A stretch of 64,000 nucleotides of DNA from Rosettibacter primus (GCF_036860675.1 NZ_JAYKGK010000004.1:186001-250000); one strand, 5' to 3'. Counted from the first letter of the stretch, positions 44,901 through 52,917 are shown. Numbers and translations are program-made. The notes: generated by a model not told the origin, from the letters alone.

Positions 44901-45904
44901 TCTTCATAACCTGTGTATTTTATCTTTAATTGATTTTCATATTGAAATGTCCTTTCTGTATTCCAGTCTGCTGAAAGATTAAGTTTATCTCCAATTGTAC
45001 CATTAAGATTAATTTGCACCTGCTGTTTAAAATCGGGTTCATTTCTTGTATTTCCAAGTGCAGAGGTTGTGATACCTTCTGTTGTTTCATTACGCCAAGC
45101 ACCATGAATATCAACTGCACCAGCTATTTTTATATTTATTTTTGGTGGACCAAAAATACTGAACAAGGATTTACTTGGAAGCGGAATTTCAATATTAGTA
45201 ATGTCTGTTATTAATTGACTCAAATCTTTTTTTGTATCTTTTAATTTGTATTGATAACCAAGCTGTTCCCAGTTATCTCTTGTAATTGCTTCGAGACGTA
45301 ATTTAATATACTCTTCGAGTGGCATTTCAAGAAATATTTTTGCTTCCTGCCCGCCAATTTTCTCTTTAATAATTACTTTAGTACCCGTTGAATCAAGTTG
45401 CACAATTCGATTTAAAGTGGCAGTTGATGGATAAACAAAAAATGGAGATTGTCTTTTAGGTCTGAATGGAACAACATAATAGTCTTCTCTAAATGCACGA
45501 AAATATTTTAACCTTGCAGTTGAATCTGCTGCAAGTGAATCAATTCTTTTAATTGAATCCTGCTTAGCCTTAAACTTAATCGAATCTGATCTTGACATTT
45601 TTACATGAACAGTATCTTTTCCAAGTAAGGGTTTTTCTTTATTATCTGTTGTATCCGGTATAATCAGCTGTGAATTAAGATATGCAAGATATTGATTAAA
45701 AAGTTCTTTTTGTGGTTTTGAAGGCTTATCAAATTCAGGATTTGAAGAACTAACAAAATTGAAGCAAGCATCAAATAAAATTAAATCGGTTTTTTGTCTG
45801 GATTGACTGGTAAATCCAAAAAAGACTATTACACTGAATAGAAATATCGGGATGAATAAAACTTTTATCCAGAAACTTAAAATATTTTTATTTGCGGAAG
45901 AGAT
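38948..45904 (-). CDS. sprA: SprA, outer-membrane translocon of type IX secretion
   Basis: From the first ATG (45596-45598) the protein has 2216 residues. The frame stays open 102 codons further to ATC at 45902-45904, which would give 2318 residues. The added part holds a clear signal anchor (WIKVLFIPIFLFSVIVFFG, then TSQSRQK), so it is almost certainly translated although no ATG, GTG or TTG lies in it. SprA forms the large outer-membrane barrel of the type IX secretion system. Recognisable parts are IKIAGAVDIHGAWRNET, LSADWNTERTFQYENQLK, ARLKYFRAFREDYYVVPF and repeated SprA_N-type strands. A Q/R-rich spacer (RIEGGRGGRRSQR) lies near residue 1740 of the shorter form. The C-terminus is barrel-like. 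Confidence 0.9.
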   Translation of the reverse strand: MSSANKNILSFWIKVLFIPIFLFSVIVFFGFTSQSRQKTDLILFDACFNFVSSSNPEFDKPSKPQKELFNQYLAYLNSQLIIPDTTDNKEKPLLGKDTVHVKMSRSDSIKFKAKQDSIKRIDSLAADSTARLKYFRAFREDYYVVPFRPKRQSPFFVYPSTATLNRIVQLDSTGTKVIIKEKIGGQEAKIFLEMPLEEYIKLRLEAITRDNWEQLGYQYKLKDTKKDLSQLITDITNIEIPLPSKSLFSIFGPPKINIKIAGAVDIHGAWRNETTEGITTSALGNTRNEPDFKQQVQINLNGTIGDKLNLSADWNTERTFQYENQLKIKYTGYEDEIIQSIEAGNVSLQSSPLVGGSEALFGIKAQMQMGPFKLTALASQKKGEVQEVSVTGGAKTQQFQIHAYDYSPNHFFINDVYADPRLNVFNDYYGNSIPIVHDSIRVKDIEVWKTITGLVNPNERKGNAYIDLPRRTKNQRYDNLRNTNEQTVPGVKEIDRRWIMLQQDVDYVIHKETGFISFKTQIQDQDAIAVAYRIEGPTSSPDDDIYYGEFIQDVAADSSARIVLKLVKPPNLQPQFKKAWKLQLRNIYPIGGRDVKEEGFTLDIKYQFEGGEPQSDYNGIKLIQAFGLDKTDKSGTGGPDGAFDFFPGRTIFPQTGEIVFPVLEPFGKNFPTGSNGLPDTLRYQAVYDTTVTFAKQDRAKDKFLITGEYSAAVTSSYSIGFNVVENSVKVILNGNQLREGVDYTVDYNIGQVIIRKPEALVPGADLRITYEQNDLFQLASKTLVGLRGLYEFNRETTLGFSFFNLNQQTLSDKVRIGEEPLNNSMFGIDFKSNMNLPFITKALDKVISTSAASTFNINAEYAYMSPDPNTKKSTIESDEGKSIAYIDDFEGAKRTIPLGMQYGSWKDISVPDDIPYLEGMSELQKMNYKAKAYWFNRLPSDVTIRDLYGDRKQAPPDQNLITALDLVYLPDKPGYYNWYPDLSDTRKNWAGIMKVLSSTANNLVEENIQFIEFWMKIENAPPDLKLNIDLGQISEDVIPNGRLDTEDKNFNDLVDQGEDTGMDGLKDSEEPNYDPVNNPDPSLDNYAFQLTANADYSKINGTEGNAVSIDLGRLPDTEDLNHNFTLDKVNSYFRYVVPIDTNKQINPFVQGGGSNSGWYLFRVPLKDFKEKVGDPSFSVVEFIRFWISGSNKPVHLRFAEMNLVGNQWQKVLDPPNSNKLRKVTVDDTVLTVSVVNVEDNPEYHSPPGVHRERDRSQPDYQIYKNEQSLELIIKGLEDGDKREVVRYLYKPLDVFNYKQMKLFIHTDENVFPGNVSYYKDINDYAAEVYIRFGSDTSNFYEYRQPLRPSEKISDKNWNEVKIVFSELTAIKQRRDSSHYKELYTVPVEGKEGHTYGIRGNPTLTRITFFTIGIINPSNKGTPGEKISGTVWINELRVLEADDTPGWAYSASGSLALADLMRVNFNVNQSNPYFHKLNDRFGTREDRLNWGVSVDMDLLKLIPINLAGSNLRISYSRNEQTINPLFKPGTDIKVVEAQNQLRKYLTEKNLDPAVIEDSVKSIKRESQTVNLSETWALSNIRIKVPTDKWYIRDLINNLTFGFNYNKTSGRSPIILQSNGWVWNASASYSVNLSRDLFIKPVDIPLIGDVVGIFNDYKDVRIYFLPQMFNASVSATRRRSFTQNRTLANKPNIQRDFTASRSAGFNWNITEGGLLNLSLAYNFDVQSTLTHLWVVNEVERPESEIWHDIFSKNLFGRDFNYRQNLDFRLNPKLPSIWDLNRYINVNFSYGVAYSWQNNFQQAELGRSAGYSNRISSGVTFRIKSIFAPLFQEAPKTQTPVQPQQRIEGGRGGRRSQRPTNVDEKIQTQQTKINDSTNVTDTTLQSKKQLTEFSATEEDTVTGPSNIQIALQYLKLGIKWLFFDYDQISINFSQSSSYTGGGLIGEGTGFNNFWGFKQSPLKGPSRLFMLGLSNDIGPRAPNGNISDNYSHKNDIDLKTSRPLWEGAQLDIFWKVGWGVNKSITFRTDSLGNIYSTTLNSTGTIDRSFLTFPPTLIFSFFGNGIKKVSELYDKRSPNPNQNLSDAFVKGFETTSFLSKIPILSKFAKYIPRPNWNFSWSGLEKYEIFSFAKRVSLSHTYTSTYSEGWKINPDGLQEVQSQRIDYAFSPLLGLTFQFDNLFGGSFQSTVRYTARTSYSLSASTRNITESLSRDINISASYSKSGFELPMFGISLKNDIEISFSYTNGKTSSVIYDMENFKDDGTPQDGKTNITIEPKIRYVMSSRVTMSIFYRRTTIQPQGASRIPPTTTNEAGVDVHIAIQ

Positions 45905-45911
45905 AGCAGAA

Positions 45912-45961
45912 CCTTCTAATTATTTACAATAATGGTAGAAAGAAAGTTATAAATCCTCCTT
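45912..45961 (-). promoter_or_regulatory. Two candidate ribosome sites before sprA
   Basis: On the minus strand AAGGAGG lies at 45955-45961 and AGAAGG at 45912-45917. The first is stronger but has no ATG within reach. From ATT, one base after it, a 12-codon frame ends in TAG. The second is 7 bases ahead of ATC in the sprA frame. The pair suggests either an unusual start codon or a short leader peptide. Confidence 0.45.
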
Positions 45962-45974
45962 GAATTATTGGACT

Positions 45975-46007
45975 CAAATTTAATAAAAAAATTCAGGAAA
46001 TATCAAT
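45975..46007 (-). promoter_or_regulatory. Bacteroidota-like promoter for sprA
   Basis: On the minus strand TAAATTTG (45975-45982) matches TAnnTTTG. Twenty-one bases upstream lies ATTG (46004-46007), close to the TTTG element. The start would fall just before the AAGGAGG at 45955-45961. Confidence 0.35.
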
Positions 46008-46132
46008 TATCAAAATTGTCATTCTCTTCAAAATAAATATTATGTCTTTCTGATTTATTAAAATTTTTTGTGCATCTAAAAAATGATTGCAGCTTTTGGA
46101 TTTGGCTTTTTTCGATTATCTAATCTTACAAA

Positions 46133-46822
46133 TTAAATTATATCATTCAAATGCGTTTTAATTTGTATAGTATCTATAATTGAATTTTTATCGATTATGA
46201 CGGCACTTAATTTATTACCCACACATGCACCAGTATCAATATAAAGAGCATTTGAATCTTCTACATAAGTTATATCTGGTTGTTTTGTATGTCCAACAAT
46301 TTGAAGTTTACCAAGATTTAATAATGGGTCACGAGTCCACATAATACCTCTATCACTCGAAATATCATTTTCAATTAATGGAGCTAATAAATTTAGATTA
46401 TCCCTAAAATCTGGAGGCAAATATTTTTCGTAATGAACTGAAATACCTGCATGAGAAATAAAACAATCATCAAGATTATGAAAAAGAGGAGCTGATTTAA
46501 TGAATTCAATATGTTCAAACATTTCTTTTTCATGATTTTCATACGAAAGCAAAGTAGTTTCATTTCCATTAAAAAACCATGAGCGTGCAAAAATACTGGA
46601 AGGTTCTTTAAAAAAATGATAAAACATATAATCATGATTGCCTGGTGTTAGAATTATATTTTTTTCTTTTACAAATTTTATAACTTCATAACTGTAGTTG
46701 CCTCTATCGACTAAATCACCTACTGTATAGATTGGAACTTCGGGATAGAGCTCTATAATTTTATTATAGAGTTCTACCAAGGTATAATAGCAGCCATGAA
46801 TATCACCAATTACAGCAACCAT
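46133..46822 (-). CDS. PPP-family serine/threonine phosphatase or Ap4A hydrolase-like
   Basis: A 229-residue metallophosphoesterase with the motifs GDIHGCYYTL, GDLVDRGNYS and TPGNHDYM, then conserved His residues in ISHAGIS and VGHTKQP. The set matches bacterial PrpA/PphA and ApaH relatives. The substrate may be phosphoprotein or dinucleoside tetraphosphate, which cannot be told from sequence. It ends about 230 bp upstream of sprA and starts 2 bp after the CoA-transferase stop. Confidence 0.83.
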   Translation of the reverse strand: MVAVIGDIHGCYYTLVELYNKIIELYPEVPIYTVGDLVDRGNYSYEVIKFVKEKNIILTPGNHDYMFYHFFKEPSSIFARSWFFNGNETTLLSYENHEKEMFEHIEFIKSAPLFHNLDDCFISHAGISVHYEKYLPPDFRDNLNLLAPLIENDISSDRGIMWTRDPLLNLGKLQIVGHTKQPDITYVEDSNALYIDTGACVGNKLSAVIIDKNSIIDTIQIKTHLNDII

Positions 46823-46824
46823 AA

Positions 46825-48177
46825 TTAGATATGATAAGTTTTCTTAGCAAATTCAGTTAATTCATCTCGAAAAGCTGGGTGTGCAATATTAATAAGCGCT
46901 CGTGCTCTTTCCTGAATACTTTTACCAAATAAATTTGCAATCCCATATTCAGTTACAACATAATGCACATCACCGCGTGTTGTTACAACACCTGCTCCAG
47001 GTTTTAAGATAGGAACAATCTTGGAATATTTTAAATCTTTTGTTGCAGAAGGAAGTGCAATAATTGGTTTACCACCTTCGGAACGAGATGCACCTCGTAT
47101 GAAATCAACCTGTCCACCAATACCGCTAAAAAATTTAGTGCCTATACTGTCTGCACAAACCTGACCGGTTAAATCAATTTCAATAGCAGAATTGATAGCC
47201 ACCATTTTATTATTTTGTGCAATCAGGAATGGGTCATTAACATATTCTTGAGGATGAAATTCAAACACAGGATTGTTATCAATGTAATCGTATAATTTTT
47301 TTGTACCTAAAACAAAACCAGCCACAACTTTACCTGGATGCAAAGTTTTTTTCTCTCCATTTACAACACCTTCCTCAATTAAATCAATTAATCCATCAGA
47401 AAACATTTCTGTATGGACACCCAAATCATTTTTATCATGCATATAACGCAAAACTGCATCAGGAATTGCACCTATTCCCATCTGCAGAGTAGAACCATCC
47501 TCAATTAAACTTGCAACATTTTTGCCAATTTTATCAAATATATCAAGCATTTCTGGTGTTGCATCAGGATCAACTTGAGGAAGTTCCTGCAAAGGTTGGT
47601 CAACTTCAACTATATAATCAATTTTATTAACATGAATAAAACTATTTCCTAAGCCACGAGGCATTTGTTTATTAACCTGAGCTATAACACATTTAGCTTT
47701 TTCAGCCGGAGTTTTAATATTTCCCACATCGATTCCAAAACTGCAGAATCCATGTTCATCTGGCGGCGAAACATGAATTAATGCAACATCTGCCTGAATA
47801 ACTCCTCTCTTAAATAACAACGTAACTTCTGATAAAAATATTGGAATAAATTCTGCTCTTCCTTCATTGATTGCATGACGTGCATTTGCTCCAATAAAAA
47901 ATGCTTTGTGCTTAAAATGTTTTTCCATTCCAGGTTTTGTGTATGGTAAATCTCCTACAACAAGTATATGGTAAATTTCAACATCATAAAGTTCATCTTT
48001 CCTTTCTACAAGTGCATTTATCAATTCAAGAGGGGCAGCACAGCCTGGTTGAATAATAATTTTATCACCGCTTTTGACATATTTAACAGCTTCTTCAGCA
48101 GTTGTAACTTTTGAATTATATTTTTTAACCCATGCTGCATTAACAGGTTTATCAATTTTTATTTTTTCTATTGTCAT
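46825..48177 (-). CDS. Acetyl-CoA hydrolase/transferase family (4-hydroxybutyrate CoA-transferase-like)
   Basis: A 450-residue family I CoA-transferase. VTAEEAVKYVKSGDKIIIQ, HVSPPDEHGFCSFGIDVG, QMGIGAIPDAVLRYM, GVHTEMFSDGLIDLIEEG (catalytic Glu) and FSGIGGQVDFIRGASRS are conserved. Relatives move CoA between acetyl-CoA and butyrate, 4-hydroxybutyrate or succinate. The acyl acceptor is uncertain. With the alanine-dehydrogenase-like protein upstream it suggests organic-acid metabolism. It starts 27 bp after that gene. Confidence 0.82.
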   Translation of the reverse strand: MTIEKIKIDKPVNAAWVKKYNSKVTTAEEAVKYVKSGDKIIIQPGCAAPLELINALVERKDELYDVEIYHILVVGDLPYTKPGMEKHFKHKAFFIGANARHAINEGRAEFIPIFLSEVTLLFKRGVIQADVALIHVSPPDEHGFCSFGIDVGNIKTPAEKAKCVIAQVNKQMPRGLGNSFIHVNKIDYIVEVDQPLQELPQVDPDATPEMLDIFDKIGKNVASLIEDGSTLQMGIGAIPDAVLRYMHDKNDLGVHTEMFSDGLIDLIEEGVVNGEKKTLHPGKVVAGFVLGTKKLYDYIDNNPVFEFHPQEYVNDPFLIAQNNKMVAINSAIEIDLTGQVCADSIGTKFFSGIGGQVDFIRGASRSEGGKPIIALPSATKDLKYSKIVPILKPGAGVVTTRGDVHYVVTEYGIANLFGKSIQERARALINIAHPAFRDELTEFAKKTYHI

Positions 48178-48204
48178 ACTAATTCCAAATTAATTTTAAG
48201 CAAA

Positions 48205-49326
48205 TTAATTGGTCGGGAAAACATGAAGACGTCTGTATTCAAGATTAAAAGCTTCTGCAATACTTTCATTCGTACAATAGCCATTATAAGTACAAACACC
48301 TTTAGATAAACCGGCATCACTCAACAATGCTCTTGATAATCCATTATCAGCAATTTCTCCAATATAATCAATTGAAGCATTTGTTAAGCCATAACTTGCA
48401 GTTCGTGAGACCAATGCTGGCATATTGGGAACACAGTAATGAATTACATCATGCATTATAAAAATTGGATCTGAAAGAGTCGTTGGTCTGCTTGTTTCTA
48501 TGCAGCCTCCCTGGTCTATAGAAACATCAACAATTACTGCTCCTTTTTTCATCGATTTAACCATATCTTCTGTTACAATATGAGGTGTTTTTCCAGCTTT
48601 TATTTGAATTGCACCAATCAAAAGGTCAGCAAATTTAACACCTCTGGCAATTGTATATTGATTTGCTGCAACAGTTGTAATACTTTTTGAAATCAAGTCA
48701 TTAATTCTTTTTAGTTTTCTTAAATCTTTATCAAGAACAATTACATGTGCGCCGCGTGAATAAGCACTTCTAGCTGCATTAAAACCCACAACACCAGCTC
48801 CAATAATTACTACTGCAGCAGGAGCTACCCCTGCAATTCCTCCCATTAAAATTCCTCTTCCATATTGTGAATCACTTCCAAGAAATCTTTCTCCAACAGA
48901 AATAGCTAATTGTCCTGCAATCTCACTCATTGACTGCAGAACAGGCAGTTGTTCATCTTTTTCAATTAGTTCGTATGCAATTGCTGTTATTTTTTTAGCA
49001 AGTAATTTTTCTAAAATAATTTTTTTGCCTACAGCAAGATAAAGAAATGAAAAGATGATTTGCTCTTCTTGAAGTAAATCGACTTCATCTTCAGTCAAGG
49101 GAGCTACTTTAACAATCATTTCTGAGCGACGATACACTTCTTCTGCATTGTATACAATGTTAGCTCCAACAGCACGATATTCATCATCTGTAAAATGACT
49201 TTCAAGTCCTGCTCCTGTTTCAATAAAAACAGTATGACCTGCCTTTACAAGTGTATTAACTCCAGCAGGTGCAACTGCAACCCTCTTTTCTTCTCTTGTT
49301 ATTTCTTTAGGTATTCCTATTCTCAT
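48205..49326 (-). CDS. Alanine dehydrogenase/PntA-family protein with altered active site
   Basis: A 373-residue protein with the length and fold of alanine dehydrogenase: MRIGIPKEITREEKRVAVAP (Arg 15), VVIIGAGVVGFNAARSAYSRGA (NAD site near 170) and IVDVSIDQGGCIETS (conserved Asp). The pyruvate-binding Lys 75 (VKVKEP in true Ald) is replaced in VKVAPL, and His 96 (YLHLA) is replaced in FLYLA. Catalysis may differ from alanine to pyruvate. A TTTG/TATTTTTC pair lies upstream as a weak promoter candidate. It sits with a CoA-transferase and a hydroxyacid dehydrogenase. Confidence 0.8.
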   Translation of the reverse strand: MRIGIPKEITREEKRVAVAPAGVNTLVKAGHTVFIETGAGLESHFTDDEYRAVGANIVYNAEEVYRRSEMIVKVAPLTEDEVDLLQEEQIIFSFLYLAVGKKIILEKLLAKKITAIAYELIEKDEQLPVLQSMSEIAGQLAISVGERFLGSDSQYGRGILMGGIAGVAPAAVVIIGAGVVGFNAARSAYSRGAHVIVLDKDLRKLKRINDLISKSITTVAANQYTIARGVKFADLLIGAIQIKAGKTPHIVTEDMVKSMKKGAVIVDVSIDQGGCIETSRPTTLSDPIFIMHDVIHYCVPNMPALVSRTASYGLTNASIDYIGEIADNGLSRALLSDAGLSKGVCTYNGYCTNESIAEAFNLEYRRLHVFPTN

Positions 49327-49428
49327 TTTTTATGAAAATTAGTTAATAGATTTCTGTTCACTGTTTACTTTTTATTTGAACGAAAAATACTTATTAATAT
49401 CTGTTTCTACAAACAATTATTTTTTTAA

Positions 49429-50385
49429 TTAAACTGGCGTCAATGGTTTATTCCCTTTTAAAACTTCTGCTACATTTTGAGCAGCAAGCAAAGCCATTTT
49501 TGTTCGAGTTTCAAAAGTAGCACTTCCAATGTGAGGCAATAAAAATACATTATTTAGTTTCAAAAGTTCTGGATTGACATTCGGTTCATTTTCATATACA
49601 TCAAAGCCGGCTGCAAATATTTTGTTCTTTTTCAATAATTCGATTAAAAATTTTTCTTCAACTACTTCTCCCCTTGAGGTATTAACTACAATTGCACTCT
49701 CTTTAAGTAAAGAAAGATTTTCTTTATTTAACATGTGATAAGTTTTTTCCGTAAGCGGGACATGAATTGAAATTATATCAGCATTTTTTAATAAATAATT
49801 CAAACTAACTCTCTTTGCATTGGTTTTCTTTTCAAGTTTATAATTTCTTGACCGGCTGTAATAAATAATTTTTGTTTTGAAAGCTTTCATTCGAATCGCT
49901 GCTTCTGATCCAATTCTTCCTGCTCCAATTATTCCAATTGTTTTATCTTTAATATCATAACCAAGTAATAATGATGGTTTCCAGCCTTTAAATTTTCCTT
50001 GCCGCATCATTTTATTTCCTTCGTGGAATCTTCTTGCACAGGCAAGTATTAATGCTACAGCAATATCGGCAGTTGCATCTGTTAAAACTTCAGGTGTGTT
50101 AGTTACAACTATATTTTTTGATTTTGCATATTCAACATCAATATTATTATAACCGACAGCATAATTGGCAATTATTTTACACTTTTTAAGATTATCAATT
50201 ACTTCTCTATCAATTTTATTGCTTAGTAAACAAATTAAAGCATCTGTATCCGATGCTCTTTTTATCAATTCATTTTTTGTAATTATTCTATCTTTCTCAA
50301 AAGTTTCTACAATAAAACCATGTTTTTCTAGAAAGGACTCGATATTGCCCACAAGTTTTTGAGTTATAAAAATTTTCTTTTTCAT
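49429..50385 (-). CDS. D-isomer 2-hydroxyacid dehydrogenase (glyoxylate/hydroxypyruvate reductase type)
   Basis: A 318-residue NAD(P)-dependent enzyme. The NAD site is KTIGIIGAGRIGSEAAIRMK. The catalytic set is Arg in VVNTSRGEVV, Glu in YENEPNV and His in LLPHIGSATFETR. RRFHEGNKMMRQGKFKGWKP and NTPEVLTDATADIAVALIL place it nearest to glyoxylate reductase/glycerate dehydrogenase. The substrate is inferred. It starts 3 bp after the nucleoside-recognition protein gene. Confidence 0.87.
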   Translation of the reverse strand: MKKKIFITQKLVGNIESFLEKHGFIVETFEKDRIITKNELIKRASDTDALICLLSNKIDREVIDNLKKCKIIANYAVGYNNIDVEYAKSKNIVVTNTPEVLTDATADIAVALILACARRFHEGNKMMRQGKFKGWKPSLLLGYDIKDKTIGIIGAGRIGSEAAIRMKAFKTKIIYYSRSRNYKLEKKTNAKRVSLNYLLKNADIISIHVPLTEKTYHMLNKENLSLLKESAIVVNTSRGEVVEEKFLIELLKKNKIFAAGFDVYENEPNVNPELLKLNNVFLLPHIGSATFETRTKMALLAAQNVAEVLKGNKPLTPV

Positions 50386-50388
50386 ATT

Positions 50389-52002
50389 TTATCCAAAAAT
50401 TAATTTAACTATAAAAAATGCGCCAAGGATGCCAGCTATATCTGCAATTACACCCGCAGCTACTGCATGTCTTGTTTTACGAATGTTAATTGAACCAAAA
50501 TAAAGAGCAAGGACATAAAATGTAGTTTCTGTGCTACCCATAATTGTAGAAACCAAAATCCCGATGAAAGAATCAGGTCCATGAACTGAAATAATTTCAG
50601 ACATTATTCCAAGTGAACCGCTTCCTGAAAGAGGTCTCATTAGTGCCATTGGCAATGCTTCCGCAGGAAATCCAATCAAATTGGTTAATGGTGACAAAAT
50701 AACAATTAAAAATTCCATTGCTCCGCCGGCTCTAAAAATGCCGATTGCAATTAACATTGCAACAAGATAAGGAATAATCTTTACAGCTATGTTAAACCCT
50801 TCTTTAGCACCCTCTACAAAAATTTCGTATAACTTTATTTTTTTTATCAATCCATAGATTACAAAAATTATAATTATCAGAGGGATAGCTAAAGCAGATA
50901 AAATTTCTATGAAATTTTTTATAACACCAACATCAATTTCTTTCAGATGATTCTTTATTAATAAGAAAAGTAAAATCAACCCAATTATTATTGAAAAAAT
51001 TATGATAAATGATTTTATGTTTCTTTTAATTGATGAATTAAATTGATTAATTCCAAGAGGGAATTTTTCTAAAGTCTTAGCTGCAATAATTCCCATAATA
51101 GTTGCACATAAAGCTCCAAAAAAAGATGTCCCAATAATTATCGCTGGATTACTGCTGCCCGCTGCAGCACGAACAGCAATGGCAGTCGCTGGAATTAATG
51201 TTAATCCAGCAGTATTAATTGCAAGAAAGGTACACATTGCATTAGTAGCAGTACCTTTATTCGGATTTAGTTTGTCAAGTTCTTCCATTGCTTTTAAGCC
51301 AAAAGGAGTTGCAGCATTTCCAAGTCCAAGCATATTAGCTGAAATATTCATAATCATTGATGCAATAGCAGGATGATTTTGTGGGACATCGGGGAATAAG
51401 AATTTTGTTAATGGACGAAAAGCATTTGCTATGATTTTTATAACTCCTGATTCTTCAGCAATTTTCATAATACCAAGCCAGAATGCCATAATTCCAATTA
51501 ATCCCAATGCAATTTTAACAGCAGTAGATGCATATTCAATCAAAGCATTTGTAACCTCTTTCATCTTTACAAAAGATACTTTTTCTAAATACATAGAAGC
51601 TGAATAATTAAGTGAATCTATTTTACCTTGCAATATTAATTTGCCTGTTATGTCGTCTTCTTTTCCAGAAGATTTTGCAATTGTATTCCATATTTCGGGG
51701 GAATTTTTTTCAAGTGTAAAATAAATTAAGAAGGTATTACGATTTTTAGTTTTAGTTAATTTGATATTTTGATTAATATCATTCTTGATGGTTGTCTTGT
51801 AAAAATCATTAAAAACTTTTGAACTGATGTAAAGTGTAGAGTTAAATGATTTTTTTTCTTCAATATCTTTATTATCAAATTGACAAATTACATTTAATGG
51901 TTGACCATTGTTATATTTGTTTGTTGATATGTCAATTATATCTAAAGTTAGTGCAGTACTAATTCCAAGAGCCAAAATAGCAAACCAGATATAATTGAGC
52001 AT
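50389..52002 (-). CDS. SpmA-SpmB fusion (Gate/nucleoside recognition domain) membrane protein
   Basis: A 537-residue membrane protein. A first membrane segment (about 5-22) is followed by a 120-residue extracytoplasmic part, an SpmA-like Gate domain (about 155-345, NISANMLGLGNAATPFGLKA) and an SpmB-like Gate domain (about 375-537, LMRPLSGSGSLGIMSEIIS). In Bacillus the separate SpmA and SpmB proteins help dehydrate the spore core. Non-sporulating bacteria carry the fusion with unknown function, probably transport. It precedes the hydroxyacid dehydrogenase gene. Confidence 0.85.
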   Translation of the reverse strand: MLNYIWFAILALGISTALTLDIIDISTNKYNNGQPLNVICQFDNKDIEEKKSFNSTLYISSKVFNDFYKTTIKNDINQNIKLTKTKNRNTFLIYFTLEKNSPEIWNTIAKSSGKEDDITGKLILQGKIDSLNYSASMYLEKVSFVKMKEVTNALIEYASTAVKIALGLIGIMAFWLGIMKIAEESGVIKIIANAFRPLTKFLFPDVPQNHPAIASMIMNISANMLGLGNAATPFGLKAMEELDKLNPNKGTATNAMCTFLAINTAGLTLIPATAIAVRAAAGSSNPAIIIGTSFFGALCATIMGIIAAKTLEKFPLGINQFNSSIKRNIKSFIIIFSIIIGLILLFLLIKNHLKEIDVGVIKNFIEILSALAIPLIIIIFVIYGLIKKIKLYEIFVEGAKEGFNIAVKIIPYLVAMLIAIGIFRAGGAMEFLIVILSPLTNLIGFPAEALPMALMRPLSGSGSLGIMSEIISVHGPDSFIGILVSTIMGSTETTFYVLALYFGSINIRKTRHAVAAGVIADIAGILGAFFIVKLIFG

Positions 52003-52155
52003 AATTTTTCTCAGAATAATATTTTTTGAACATCAAATTAAAAATTAATAATAAAAAACACAGATTTTTTTAGAGAATTGTTATCATTAAAATGAGAATT
52101 GAGTAATTTGCAATATCGTTACAAAAAATTTTTAATCACAAATAAAAAGTAAATT

Positions 52156-52917
52156 ATGAAAATAGGATTAGTACAGTTTTCTCCTGTATGGGAAAACAAA
52201 GAAGCAAGCATTCAAAAAATTCAAAGATTGTTAAATGACTTATCCGAAAAAGTTGATATGTTAATTTTTCCGGAAATGACACTTACTGGTTTTACAATGA
52301 ATAATAATATTCACGCTGAAGAAATTGACGGAATTGGAATGAAATATTTTTTATCGTTAGCTGCTAAACTTAAAACAAATATTTTCTTTGGTATAATTGA
52401 AAGAAACGGCAACAATACATTTAATTCACTCATTCATATTAGCCAAGAAGGATTGATAACTGCATACTACAGAAAAATTCATCCTTTCAGTTATACAAAA
52501 GAAAATAAATATTATAAAGAAGGTAATGAACCTGTAATCACTAAAATTGACCAGATAAAAATTGGATTAAGCATTTGTTACGATTTACGTTTCCCCGAAC
52601 TTTTTAGGTTATATGCAAAAAATAGAGCAGAAATTTTAATCAACATAGCTAATTGGCCTGTTGACAGAATAGAACATTGGAAATGTTTACTCAAAGCAAG
52701 AGCAATTGAAAATCAATGTTTTATGATTGGCGTAAATAGAATTGGTGAGGACCCATTTTGTAAATACATTGGTTTTAGTGCTGTATTTGACCCAATGGGA
52801 AATGAAATTATAATTAATGAAAATGAAGAAAAAATTTTAACATGTGATATTGATTTAAACAGAGTAAATGAAGTAAGAACAAAATTACCATTTTTGAATG
52901 ATATCAAATTAATTTGA
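52156..52917 (+). CDS. Nitrilase-superfamily amidase (omega-amidase-like)
   Basis: A 253-residue carbon-nitrogen hydrolase. The catalytic triad is visible: Glu 40 in IFPEMTLTGF, Lys 107 in YYRKIHPF and Cys 141 in SICYDLRFPELFR. The CYDLRFPEL context and the length fit the omega-amidase (YafV/NIT2) branch, which hydrolyses alpha-ketoglutaramate and related amides; this is inferred. It is a lone plus-strand gene, divergent from the SpmA-SpmB fusion gene with 153 bp between them. Confidence 0.87.
   Translation: MKIGLVQFSPVWENKEASIQKIQRLLNDLSEKVDMLIFPEMTLTGFTMNNNIHAEEIDGIGMKYFLSLAAKLKTNIFFGIIERNGNNTFNSLIHISQEGLITAYYRKIHPFSYTKENKYYKEGNEPVITKIDQIKIGLSICYDLRFPELFRLYAKNRAEILINIANWPVDRIEHWKCLLKARAIENQCFMIGVNRIGEDPFCKYIGFSAVFDPMGNEIIINENEEKILTCDIDLNRVNEVRTKLPFLNDIKLI

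Noticed and set aside
45912..45961. SprA translated by frameshift from the leader frame after AAGGAGG
   Set aside because: The leader frame ends in TAG about 10 bases before the ATC codon, and no slippery sequence is visible, so I kept it only as an alternative within the start-codon finding.
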